A stretch of DNA of 39,282 nucleotides from Lentisphaeria bacterium UBA1724 (GTDB lineage: Bacteria > Verrucomicrobiota > Lentisphaeria > Oligosphaerales > Oligosphaeraceae). Made by a program: the position numbers and the translations under genes. The DNA is taken from assembly GCA_002315885.1 (NCBI GenBank), contig DCIO01000043.1:1-39282 (forward strand), written 5' to 3'. This document shows, piece by piece, positions 1 through 7,893 of this stretch. The notes beneath the pieces were generated by a model. The model worked only from the letters and a program-made list of their open reading frames with translations, searched no databases and was not told the origin of the DNA. Every line of letters starts with the position of its first letter. The first letter of the stretch is position 1.

Positions 1-811
1 CAGGGGGGTTCTGAACAGTTACCAATTGTTCCAGACCGATGGCGGCGGAGACTTGGTGCATGCGGTTCTTGGCGCCGCCGAAGGGCAGGGGCTTGGTTGC
101 TTCAAATGCCTCCGTCGGGAAGACTTTCGGGATGCGGTCGTAGTGCCCCCAGCGGATGGCCTGACGATAGCATTCTTCGTCATCCGTCACCAGCATTCCT
201 CCTTCGCCGATGGCAAAGGACTTGCTGCTCATGAGGGACATGGCGGCGGCATCTCCGAAGGTGCCAAGCAGACGTCCTTTGTAGTGACCGCCCTGGGCGT
301 GGGAGACATCCTCCAAGACCTTTATGCCGTGCTTCCGCGCAATCGCCATGATTTCGTCCATGGGTGCGGGACAAGCCATGTAATGCGCCACCACCACCAA
401 TTTGGTCCGCGGGGTGATCTTCGACTCAAAACTCTCGGGGGACATCTGGAGGGTGTCGGGTTCGATGTCGCAGAATACCACGGATGCCCCTAGCTGAAGT
501 GCACCCAGGCAGCTAGCCCAGTAGGTCACGCTGGTACAGATGACTTCGTCTCCCGCGCGGACACCCAATCCATACATGGCGGCAGTCAATGCGCTGGTGC
601 CGTTGTTGTGTCCCAGGGCGTATTTCCGCTTCTGCCATTTGGCGAATTCGTCTTCGAATTGCTGTGCGATATCCGTGCCGGACATATTGCCGGTTTCCAA
701 CACATCCAGCTGTGCCTGGCGCATGGCGTCATTGACAATCGGCCAGTGGAAGAGTGGGTCGGAGTATTCTTTTTGAATGGGTTTTCCACCCAGAATCGCT
801 AACTCGCTCAT
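1..811 (-). CDS. DegT/DnrJ/EryC1/StrS-family PLP aminotransferase (3' end outside window)
   Basis: The frame opens with ATG at 811-809 and stays open to the left edge, giving about 270 residues of a family that usually has 370-400. Family hallmarks are visible: the opening LAILGGKP, the HNNGTSAL cofactor phosphate-binding stretch near residue 68, the Asp that pairs with the PLP pyridine nitrogen in LEDVSHA (Asp168), and the Schiff-base lysine in SSKSFAIGEGG (Lys197). These enzymes transfer an amino group, usually from Glu or Gln, to a keto-sugar or keto-cyclitol. The GGKP-type start recalls scyllo-inosose aminotransferase-like members, but the substrate cannot be read from sequence. It follows the alpha/beta hydrolase gene by 5 bp and ends a four-gene minus-strand operon containing manC. 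That context suggests amino-sugar or surface-glycan metabolism, which is an inference. Confidence 0.9.
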   Translation of the reverse strand, partial: MSELAILGGKPIQKEYSDPLFHWPIVNDAMRQAQLDVLETGNMSGTDIAQQFEDEFAKWQKRKYALGHNNGTSALTAAMYGLGVRAGDEVICTSVTYWASCLGALQLGASVVFCDIEPDTLQMSPESFESKITPRTKLVVVAHYMACPAPMDEIMAIARKHGIKVLEDVSHAQGGHYKGRLLGTFGDAAAMSLMSSKSFAIGEGGMLVTDDEECYRQAIRWGHYDRIPKVFPTEAFEATKPLPFGGAKNRMHQVSAAIGLEQLVTVQNPP

Positions 812-816
812 GGTGG

Positions 817-1752
817 TTATTGGGTATTAAGTTGAAATTTGACTTTCCCGAAGGCGGCTCGCATGGTGGCTTCGTCTCCCCAGGCGGCACGGACTTTCTT
901 TGGGGTGAGAATGCGGCAATGCCCGGTAAGGATATTCTTTTGGAGTTGCCAGCCCTGGCAGGAATCCAGGGTATTCCACCAGATTAATCCGCCAGTGGTC
1001 CCTGTCTGGATGTTCAGATTGCCCTGGGGGACCATGATTTCGGAGTTCTTCTCCGAGACTTCCCCACGAAGCAACTTCCCCAGGTATTCCGCGTAGAATT
1101 TTGCGTGGTGGCTCACCAGGTCCTTCATGCCAGGCAAATCCATAGCGGGATTCTCGAATTCCACGCCCTTTACAAATCCTGCTGGTATCACGCATTCAAT
1201 GTAATTCGGAATTATCTGCGTGACGCCATTGGCACCTAGTGCGGGGGCCTCTTCGCCTCCTACAGACCCATAGATGTATTTCAAGGTCACGTCCCGAAAA
1301 TTGCAGATATTCAATATTGGTTGTTGGGAGGCCGAGGTCGCTTTCGAAATATCACTATCCGTGTAGGGCAAAGCGGCCCCCAAAAGAATTCCCTGACGGA
1401 CTTTCAGACCGTCCTGAGCGAGTTTTGCCAGCGCCCTGACCACGATCCGACCTCCTAGTGAATGACCAATGAGCACTAGGGATTCCCGCTGGGCTGATGA
1501 CATGCCCTTGAGTTCCTCGTAGAGTTTCTGCCCCTCTGCGTCCGCCGTGGATACCGCCTCCTGCCAGACCAGCGAGTTGCCCTCCCAGTCACGATAAGTT
1601 ACCTCGGAGTCACGGAAGGTCTCCTGCAACGACGTCACGGTCTCCGATTCCGGAGCATGACACCGCAACCACCCAGGAATATACCACACTGGTCCCGCAA
1701 AAAGCATTCCAGACAGCATCATAGTCAAAATGACAATCTTCTTTTTCAACAC
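817..1752 (-). CDS. secreted alpha/beta-hydrolase (lipase/esterase-like)
   Basis: A 311-residue protein with a Lys-rich N-terminus and hydrophobic core ending near residue 19 (MLFAG), a likely Sec signal peptide. The lipase-type nucleophile elbow GHSLGG lies at residues 96-101, with Ser98 as the probable catalytic serine. A tripeptide WYIPGW near the mature N-terminus could form the oxyanion-side strand of an alpha/beta fold. Candidate Asp and His residues lie further on (for example the SHHAKFY region), but I cannot assign the triad. The start is GTG at 1752, overlapping the upstream stop by 7 bp; TTG at 1749 is an alternative. The overlap implies translational coupling with the propeller gene. 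The substrate is unknown; an ester bond on a glycan or lipid is likely. Confidence 0.75.
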   Translation of the reverse strand: MLKKKIVILTMMLSGMLFAGPVWYIPGWLRCHAPESETVTSLQETFRDSEVTYRDWEGNSLVWQEAVSTADAEGQKLYEELKGMSSAQRESLVLIGHSLGGRIVVRALAKLAQDGLKVRQGILLGAALPYTDSDISKATSASQQPILNICNFRDVTLKYIYGSVGGEEAPALGANGVTQIIPNYIECVIPAGFVKGVEFENPAMDLPGMKDLVSHHAKFYAEYLGKLLRGEVSEKNSEIMVPQGNLNIQTGTTGGLIWWNTLDSCQGWQLQKNILTGHCRILTPKKVRAAWGDEATMRAAFGKVKFQLNTQ

Positions 1753-2918
1753 GTTGTTTCCAGATTATTCCGTATCAGCTTTGCTCTGTATCGCAGGACA
1801 TCGGTACCGTTGTGGTTGGTCAGGAAGGAGAAGGTATTTTTTGTCAGGATGGATGGCTGTCCCGTATCATCGTCTGACACGATGGCGTTGTAGTGATTTC
1901 CCCAGGGGGTGCCATTCTGATACACGATTTCGGGATTACTCCAATGAATCAGGTCGGTTGAGGTGGAAATCTGCACCATGTTCCCGAAGCCCTTTCCCTC
2001 TGGAAGGGGATGCTTCAGGCAGGATAGGATTGGCTTGCTGGTCATGAGGTAGAGCTTTTCTGGCACACTGTAGACCACACGGGGGTGCCAGGCATCCGCC
2101 AGAATCATGGTCTCCTTGCCGAAGATGCCAGATTCGCAAAAACTGCCATCGTAGTATTTGACGAAATCTCCCATCAGGCCATCGGTGCGCTTGCGGCAAC
2201 GGGCCACGTGGACATCGCAGCGTTTCCAGGCTTTGCTCAACGACTGCTCGTTCAAGTCCAGCGTCAAAATATCGTAGAAGAGATAGATGAAGTCATCCTC
2301 GGGAGAGATAAAGATGCTGAAATCGCCACTGCCGAGTCGAACTAGTTGTGAGGCATCTTGCCCGATGGCGTTGCCCGCACCCGGATTGAATAGACTGGTG
2401 AAACCTGCTTCGTGTCCCGTCAGCACCCATCGGTCAAAGGTCCAATTCCGTCCTTCGTCATCGGAATGCATCAACCCCACATGGCGGAAATCGGAGTCGT
2501 ATTTCGGGGTGTCGCACAATCCGAAGGCATCGTAGGCACTTCCCTTGCCATTCCAGCCGGTCTCATTGTGGAACCAGCAGAAAAAACGGTGGGTGTTGGG
2601 ACAGATGTACAAGCCGAAGGGCCAAATGCTTCCACGGGGCAGAACGCCCTCGGGATAGCGAATCCCGTCAAATGCGCTGTCGCAATGCCCGACGTTGAAA
2701 TTCGTCTTGATTTCCCAGCGCTTGGCCATGTCATCCAGGCACGTTCCGGAAAATACCGCGATGCTGCCCATGTGGGAGTGTCCGCTCATGGCCCATAGGG
2801 TGCCATCGGCATCGCGATACATCGGCGTAGTGCCGTCTTGAAAGACATTGCACTCGTTCATGAAGGGAGAGGGCTGTCCCTCTCCGATTTCCAAAGAATG
2901 TTCCCCAAGAAAACCCAT
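1746..2918 (-). CDS. beta-propeller glycosidase-like protein (GH43/GH117-like fold), substrate unknown
   Basis: A 390-residue protein without a signal peptide, so probably cytoplasmic. It has the repeated Asp- and Trp-rich blades typical of five-bladed propeller glycosidases, for example HSDDEGRNWTFDRW and STSTDLIHWSNPEIV, each with an Asp-x-x-Trp blade motif, and an N-terminal NECNVFQDGTTP stretch where such enzymes often place a catalytic acid. I cannot identify the exact GH family or a full catalytic triad. The start at 2918 is bounded by an in-frame TGA at 2927-2925. It lies 38 bp after manC and overlaps the hydrolase gene by 7 bp, so it is the middle of one operon. It could instead be a sialidase-like or non-catalytic propeller. 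Confidence 0.5.
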   Translation of the reverse strand: MGFLGEHSLEIGEGQPSPFMNECNVFQDGTTPMYRDADGTLWAMSGHSHMGSIAVFSGTCLDDMAKRWEIKTNFNVGHCDSAFDGIRYPEGVLPRGSIWPFGLYICPNTHRFFCWFHNETGWNGKGSAYDAFGLCDTPKYDSDFRHVGLMHSDDEGRNWTFDRWVLTGHEAGFTSLFNPGAGNAIGQDASQLVRLGSGDFSIFISPEDDFIYLFYDILTLDLNEQSLSKAWKRCDVHVARCRKRTDGLMGDFVKYYDGSFCESGIFGKETMILADAWHPRVVYSVPEKLYLMTSKPILSCLKHPLPEGKGFGNMVQISTSTDLIHWSNPEIVYQNGTPWGNHYNAIVSDDDTGQPSILTKNTFSFLTNHNGTDVLRYRAKLIRNNLETTC

Positions 2919-2956
2919 TTCAATTCATCGCATCTAGACGGCTAGGCCCCAAGCAA

Positions 2957-4018
2957 TCAGAGCCATTCTTTGCCATCTTTTGCCATTTTTTCAACCAGCA
3001 TACGTACCTTCTGTTCCTGGGAAAGCGGACAGACAAGAACGCCATTCCCAGATTTCACGATGGCGATGTCGTGCATGCCGATTACTCCCAGAAGCAACTT
3101 GCCGTCGTCATTGACAAGGAGGTTGTTGTTGGCATCCAAGGCCAGGACGTTCCCCTGGATTGCATTGCCGTCGTCGTCTCGAGAGAGAACCGACCACAGG
3201 GATTTCCAGGATCCTACATCCTGCCAGTAGAACGAGGCATCCACCACAAGGACGTCCGTGACCTTCTCCATAATCGCGTAGTCGATGGAGATTTTCGGGC
3301 ATTCTCCAAAATCTTCGCGGAAATCTCTGCCTGAAATCCATCCTTCCAATTGTGCGGAGAGTGCGGGCGTATGGATTCGGAATTCTCTGCGAATGGTATC
3401 GCATGTCCAAATGAACATACCGCTGTTCCAGCGATAGTTCCCGTCTCGGAAGAATTCTTCGGCAAGATGCTGGTCTGGCTTTTCCTTGAAGCCAAGGCTG
3501 CGATGAAGACCATTCTCCAGATTTTCGCCCAGCCGGATATATCCATAGCCCGTCGCGGAGTACGTGGGGGTGATACCAATCGTAACCACCGAGCCGCTCT
3601 GAGCCGCCTGCACGGCCTTCTCCAGAGTCTCATGCAGGCTACGTGCGGGACGAACAATGTGGTCCGAGGGGAGCAGCACCATCGTCGCCTCGGGATTCTT
3701 TCGTGCAATCATCGCCGTTGCCAATGCTACACAGGGGGCGGTGTTTCGTGCCACGGGTTCACCGATGATGTTTTCCGGGGGAAGTGGCAGGAGCGATTGC
3801 ATCTGTGACACATACACCTGGTTGGTAATAATCAGGATGTGTTCGGGGGAAAACATGGGAAAGAGCCGCTGGACCGTCTCTTCAATTAACGTCCGTTCCC
3901 CAAGCAAGGGTAGAAGTTGTTTGGGACGATTCTGCCGTCCCGCCGGCCAGAAACGCTCCCCGTGTCCTCCTGCCATGATTACGGCATAGAGATTCTTGTT
4001 GTCAAATTGCTCTTGCAT
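2957..4018 (-). CDS. manC: mannose-1-phosphate guanylyltransferase (GDP-mannose synthesis)
   Basis: The enzyme makes GDP-mannose from GTP and mannose-1-phosphate. The nucleotidyltransferase signature AGGHGERFWP is at residues 16-25 with RPKQ at 31-34. LPSDHIV (116-122) carries the metal-binding Asp, followed by TGYGYI (156-161), FKEKPD (177-182), NSGMFIW (198-204) and SIDYAIMEK near residue 255. At 353 residues it has only the transferase plus left-handed helix parts. The C-terminal phosphomannose isomerase cupin of the roughly 470-residue bifunctional form is absent. It is the first gene of the minus-strand operon that continues with the propeller, hydrolase and aminotransferase. GDP-mannose would feed glycan building, and a GDP-deoxysugar route with the aminotransferase is possible but no dehydratase gene is visible. 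Confidence 0.95.
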   Translation of the reverse strand: MQEQFDNKNLYAVIMAGGHGERFWPAGRQNRPKQLLPLLGERTLIEETVQRLFPMFSPEHILIITNQVYVSQMQSLLPLPPENIIGEPVARNTAPCVALATAMIARKNPEATMVLLPSDHIVRPARSLHETLEKAVQAAQSGSVVTIGITPTYSATGYGYIRLGENLENGLHRSLGFKEKPDQHLAEEFFRDGNYRWNSGMFIWTCDTIRREFRIHTPALSAQLEGWISGRDFREDFGECPKISIDYAIMEKVTDVLVVDASFYWQDVGSWKSLWSVLSRDDDGNAIQGNVLALDANNNLLVNDDGKLLLGVIGMHDIAIVKSGNGVLVCPLSQEQKVRMLVEKMAKDGKEWL

Positions 4019-4138
4019 ATTGCCTCAAAGCGAAAATCCTATTGAGAATCGATGCGTCTTTCATCGTGTTTCTTCAATATAGCCCTTTCCCTCAAATTCA
4101 ATGGAAATATCACAGTGACAAATGCTGAAATCTAGGGT

Positions 4139-4322
4139 GTAGCGACGGCGTCCCCGCCGTCGGAGAGTGGGTGGCGACGGCGTCCTCGCCGTCGGAGAGG
4201 GGGTAGCGACGGCGTCCCCGCTGTCGGAGAGGGGGTAGCGACGGCGTCCCCGCCGTCGGAGAGGGGGTAGCGACGGCGTCCCCGCCGTCGAAGAGTGGGT
4301 AGCGACGGCGTCCCCGCCGTCG
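4139..4322. repeat. six 32-bp tandem repeats carrying an 8-bp-stem palindrome
   Basis: Units begin at 4139, 4171, 4203, 4235, 4267 and 4299, an exact 32-bp period. Each has a 24-bp core containing GACGGCGTCCCCGCCGTC (8-bp stem when the flanking C/G pair is included, loop TCCC) and an 8-bp linker such as GAGAGGGG. Unit 2 changes the loop to TCCT and unit 3 has a C-to-T change in the right arm that still permits a G-T pair. The same 24-bp core recurs at 33925-33948 inverted, and a variant at 39233-39282. This is a REP-like element family; any role in termination, nucleoid binding or transposition is unknown. Confidence 0.95.
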
Positions 4323-4365
4323 AATGTACGTCCCCTGGCGTGTCTAGGAAAAAAGTGTTTTTTGT

Positions 4366-4394
4366 TTGGAAAATGTATTTTGAGGGGCTACATT
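4366..4394 (+). promoter_or_regulatory. candidate sigma-70-type promoter for the lipoprotein-kinase operon
   Basis: TTGGAA at 4366-4371 and TACATT at 4389-4394 are separated by 17 bp. Transcription would start near 4401, leaving only about 10 nt before the ATG at 4411. That argues for one of the later in-frame starts of the downstream gene. This is seen by eye only. Confidence 0.35.
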
Positions 4395-4410
4395 CCTTAC
4401 AGCAGTCATA

Positions 4411-5622
4411 ATGTACGTATTCCAAACAATACGTCAGTTGACCCAATTTTGTGGCAAAGAGTTTCTGAAGGTGACTATTGTGGCCAGGAATCACACATTT
4501 TTCAAGGCGCCCCTATGGATGATTTCGGGGCGTATTGCGGAATTGGTATTTTCTGCGGTGCTTTCGTGTGTATTGCTTTGCGTTGGGTGCAATCGGGAGA
4601 GTCAGGGCGGCGTGAAGGGCAATGTCCGTAGTGGCGCCGTAGCATCGGTTACGAAAACCAGCGATGTGGTGACTTTCCAGCATACTCTGGATGGCTATGA
4701 ACCATTGAAGGGTGTCTACAATTTGTATTTCACCTACAAGATTGTCCATCCCTGGTGGGATGCGGTTGCGCTGGGCATGGAGGATGCGATAGAGCAGTAT
4801 TCTCAGCGTGGCATCACCATCAACCACGTATATCTGGCACCCAAGTCCGTATCCGCTGCAGATCAGATTGCGAGAATTCAGGAAGCCGCCCGTCAGAACT
4901 ACGATGTGATTGGCGTGGATGTGGCGGACATTGATTTACTGACACCCGTCATGAACCAGCTGATTGACGGTGGCGCGAAAATCATGACCTTCAGTAGTTC
5001 GGATGCACCTCGGGAAATTGGTTGCAAACGGATTGCCTATGTTGGAAATACCCACAACTATCAGGATGGCAAGGCATTGACTGAAGTCTTGTGCAAAAAG
5101 TTGGCATATAAGGGCCAGGTGGCGATATTGGTGGGGTCGAAGGGTGCGCCCTGTCATGAAGACAGAGCCAGAGGAGCGCGGGAAGTGCTGTCAAAGTATC
5201 CCGACATGGAAATAGTCGATGTGGCATACGACGAGGACTCCATCGATATCGCATATTCCCTGACGGAGCAGTTCCTGGAAAGACATCCCGATTTGTCAGG
5301 CATGATTTGTTGCAATATGAGCAACCCTGTGGGGGCGGCCCGGGCGGTGGTCCAGGCGAAGAAGGCGGACCGCATTTCCATTGTCGGTATGGACCACGAC
5401 CAGGAGGCATTGGAGTATCTGCGTGACGGGATTATCTACGCCCTGGGAGTCCAGGATTGTTATGCCATCGGCTTTGACACAATCCAGACTGCCATCAAGT
5501 TGGCGGATGGCATTTTGCCCTCTGAGTCGACCTATCCGGAAAAGACCGACGAAAAGACTACGATTGTCTTCCAGGATGGCGCTGCTGATGTGCTGATGGT
5601 CTTATATGGCAAGGTCGATTAG
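4411..5622 (+). CDS. periplasmic sugar-binding-type lipoprotein (type I PBP fold, RbsB-like)
   Basis: The longest frame gives 403 residues. A lipobox LLCVGC precedes a hydrophobic segment, but its Cys is at residue 60 from this start and at residue 24 if translation begins at the in-frame ATG at 4519. The later start (or GTG 4474) is therefore more likely. The mature part has the layout of LacI/RbsB-type binding proteins: YFTYKIVHPWWDAVALGMEDA, QIARIQEAARQNYDVIGVDVAD, GGAKIMTFSSSDAP, a YVGNTHNYQDGKA hinge-side segment and IVGMDHDQEALEYLRDG. Such proteins bind sugars or autoinducers outside the inner membrane. No permease or ATPase gene is adjacent. The next gene, 16 bp away, is a hybrid histidine kinase, so this protein probably presents a ligand to that sensor. 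Ligand identity is unknown. Confidence 0.85.
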   Translation: MYVFQTIRQLTQFCGKEFLKVTIVARNHTFFKAPLWMISGRIAELVFSAVLSCVLLCVGCNRESQGGVKGNVRSGAVASVTKTSDVVTFQHTLDGYEPLKGVYNLYFTYKIVHPWWDAVALGMEDAIEQYSQRGITINHVYLAPKSVSAADQIARIQEAARQNYDVIGVDVADIDLLTPVMNQLIDGGAKIMTFSSSDAPREIGCKRIAYVGNTHNYQDGKALTEVLCKKLAYKGQVAILVGSKGAPCHEDRARGAREVLSKYPDMEIVDVAYDEDSIDIAYSLTEQFLERHPDLSGMICCNMSNPVGAARAVVQAKKADRISIVGMDHDQEALEYLRDGIIYALGVQDCYAIGFDTIQTAIKLADGILPSESTYPEKTDEKTTIVFQDGAADVLMVLYGKVD

Positions 5623-5638
5623 AGCATCTTGAAAAGGC

Positions 5639-7876
5639 ATGGCGATTATGCAGAAAACTACAAAAGACAAGACATATCGTTCCGCATTCATTGCCGCATC
5701 ACTCATCATTGTGGCAATCATTGTCGGCGCGACCCTTTTGTATATTCGCGCCACCAACAACAATATGGACCAGGCGGTCAATACCCTGAGTTCTTTCTAC
5801 ATGGAGGAACTGCTGGGCAAGCGTGAGGTCGTGTTGAAGGACGCGCTGAATCGTGACTTCGAGTTGCTCGGGCGTGTGGTTGCGTTGATTGGCACGAAAG
5901 AAATCCAGGACCAGGCTTCGCTACGCAAGGTGTTGTTGTTTTCCCAGACGCTGTATGGCGCAAAGAAGCTGGCGATGGTGGATGAAGACAATACGATTTA
6001 TACCGCTCACAGCACCTTCTCCGATGCCTCGAGATATGCGTTTTTGCAGAAGGATTTCACGGAACCCCGGATTGTCACATCCAATTTGTATGGCGCAAAG
6101 AAGCAGGTGGTTCTAGCGATACCTGTTGAGGGGATCCGCGTGCTGGGAAAGAGGATTATCGCCTGTTTTATTCAGCTTGACATTGATGATGTGGCGGGCA
6201 GTCTGACCAGCGATAATGTGAATTCCTCGGGCAAGGTCTTCATTGGTCTGTACTACAAGAACGGCGAAAATCTCACCACTTCGAAATTTGATGAAATCGA
6301 CTCCAAACAGAATCTAATCAAGTTCATTCAGAAGGCGTTACTTTTGGCTGGACAGGATTCGAGCAAGATAGGAACGAGTTTCCACAAAGGCGAAAAGGGT
6401 CTCGTTACCATCAAGTCAGCGGATGACATCAAGTATATCTACTACAGCCCTGTCGAAAACACGGACTGGATGCTGACGGTGATGGTCCATGATAACACCA
6501 TTGCGGACCAGCTGGGGAATATCAGTCGGAGGATTTTGCAGAGAAATGTATTCCAGTTGATCTCCACGATGGTCTTTCTCATTGCCATGTTCTTGCTGAT
6601 TGGTTCCCTTTACAAAAGAAATGGCGATATCCGTCGTCGGCACCAGGAATTGCAAATCAAGGCGAGGAATGAACGGGAACAGAAGATGCGCCTGGAGGAG
6701 ATTGCGACCATGGCCAAAGCCGCGAATATGGCCAAGACGAATTTCCTCAACAGCATGTCCCATGACATCCGCACTCCGATGAACGCCATCATCGGTTACA
6801 CGGCGATGGCGAAGAGGTACTCCGACAATTCCAAGGTGGAAGATTATCTGGGCAAGATTGACGTGTCGGGGCGACAGTTGCTTTCGCTGGTCAATCAGGT
6901 GCTGGAGATGTCCAGAATTGAATCCGGCAAAATTGTGTTGTCGGAGGAGCCTGCGGATTTGGTGGAAAAGGCAAATGCCGTCCGGACGATTATTGCCGCG
7001 GACTGCAATATGAAGAACATCAGTTTCACGATTGATACCAGCGGCATTGTGCACAAGGATGTAATTCAGGATGTCTCCCGCGTAAACCAGATTATTTCGA
7101 ATATTCTTGGTAACGCCGTGAAATACACTCCGGAAGGGGGAAGCATATCCTGCACCGCTGTGGAAAAGCCCTGGGACAAGGAGGGGTATGGCCTTTATGA
7201 AATCATGGTCAAGGATACAGGCATCGGTATGTCGGATGAATTCCTGAAGCACATCTTCGAGGAATTTTCCCGCGAAAAGACCTCTACCATCAGCAGGATC
7301 CAGGGCACGGGACTTGGGATGTCCATCGTGAAAAAACTGGTGGATTTGATGGGGGGCGACATTGACATTCAATCCACGCCAGGGCAGGGCACTGTGGTGA
7401 CGGTGTCTATCCCAATGAAATGGGATGATGTATCTCGACGGCGTGAGACAGAAGCTCAGAATCTCGAGGCTGTCGATTTCCGCGGGAAGCGTTTGTTGCT
7501 TGTGGAAGACAACGAGATGAATCGGGAAATCGCATCGGATATCCTGATGGAGTCTGGGTTCGTTGTGGAAACCGCCGAAGATGGCCTCATTGCCGTAGAG
7601 AAGGTCAGCAATAGTGTGGATTCAGGCAAGCCCGGATATTATGATGTCATCCTCATGGATATTCAAATGCCACGGATGAATGGCTTCGAGGCGACCCAGG
7701 CAATCCGAGCCATTTTGGTTGCACAGGATGTCCATGTGCCAATTATTGCATTGAGCGCCAATGCCTTCGAGGAAGATCGACAGAAATCGCTGGAGGCCGG
7801 AATGGATGACCATGTCGCCAAGCCGATTGATGTCCAGAAACTCAAGGAGACTCTGGCTAAATATCTACGGCACTGA
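5639..7876 (+). CDS. membrane hybrid sensor histidine kinase with C-terminal receiver domain
   Basis: A 745-residue protein. TM1 spans about 15-36 and TM2 about 305-325, enclosing an extracytoplasmic sensor region of roughly 265 residues of Cache-like length. After a short coiled linker comes HisKA with NSMSHDIRTPMN (phospho-acceptor His375), then HATPase_c with the N-box NILGNAVKYT (488-497), DTGIGM (526-531) and GTGLGM (556-561). The receiver domain starts near 617 with acidic VEDN (623-624), phospho-acceptor Asp674 in ILMDIQMP, and the conserved Lys in AKPID. No DNA-binding output domain or response regulator lies nearby, so the phosphate probably goes to an Hpt or regulator elsewhere. It is 16 bp downstream of the binding-protein gene and almost certainly co-transcribed. 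It ends 17 bp from the convergent glycosidase gene. Confidence 0.95.
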   Translation: MAIMQKTTKDKTYRSAFIAASLIIVAIIVGATLLYIRATNNNMDQAVNTLSSFYMEELLGKREVVLKDALNRDFELLGRVVALIGTKEIQDQASLRKVLLFSQTLYGAKKLAMVDEDNTIYTAHSTFSDASRYAFLQKDFTEPRIVTSNLYGAKKQVVLAIPVEGIRVLGKRIIACFIQLDIDDVAGSLTSDNVNSSGKVFIGLYYKNGENLTTSKFDEIDSKQNLIKFIQKALLLAGQDSSKIGTSFHKGEKGLVTIKSADDIKYIYYSPVENTDWMLTVMVHDNTIADQLGNISRRILQRNVFQLISTMVFLIAMFLLIGSLYKRNGDIRRRHQELQIKARNEREQKMRLEEIATMAKAANMAKTNFLNSMSHDIRTPMNAIIGYTAMAKRYSDNSKVEDYLGKIDVSGRQLLSLVNQVLEMSRIESGKIVLSEEPADLVEKANAVRTIIAADCNMKNISFTIDTSGIVHKDVIQDVSRVNQIISNILGNAVKYTPEGGSISCTAVEKPWDKEGYGLYEIMVKDTGIGMSDEFLKHIFEEFSREKTSTISRIQGTGLGMSIVKKLVDLMGGDIDIQSTPGQGTVVTVSIPMKWDDVSRRRETEAQNLEAVDFRGKRLLLVEDNEMNREIASDILMESGFVVETAEDGLIAVEKVSNSVDSGKPGYYDVILMDIQMPRMNGFEATQAIRAILVAQDVHVPIIALSANAFEEDRQKSLEAGMDDHVAKPIDVQKLKETLAKYLRH

Positions 7877-7893
7877 GTCCCTGCACAAACTAG

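Larger units (their letters stand above)
4019..4410. other. gene-free divergent intergenic region with repeat array
   Basis: This 392-bp gap separates divergent manC and the sugar-binding lipoprotein gene. Its centre is filled by the six-unit palindromic array at 4139-4322. The left 120 bp are AT-rich and probably hold the manC promoter, though I could not pick a convincing -35/-10 pair. The right part holds a candidate promoter at 4366-4394. Open frames that cross the repeats encode only low-complexity Arg/Gly/Thr strings and are not genes. Confidence 0.6.

Noticed and set aside
4139..4322. Possible CRISPR array
   Set aside because: The period is 32 bp with a 24-bp core and near-constant 8-bp linkers; there are no unique spacers of 25-40 bp and no cas genes.
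4132..4494. 120-codon minus-strand frame rich in Arg, Gly, Thr and Ser repeats
   Set aside because: It is the translation of the 32-bp palindromic array; 32 is not a multiple of 3, so the peptide pattern changes frame from unit to unit and no ribosome site is present.
7877..7893. Terminator between the convergent kinase and glycosidase genes
   Set aside because: The 17-bp gap holds no inverted repeat or T-run.
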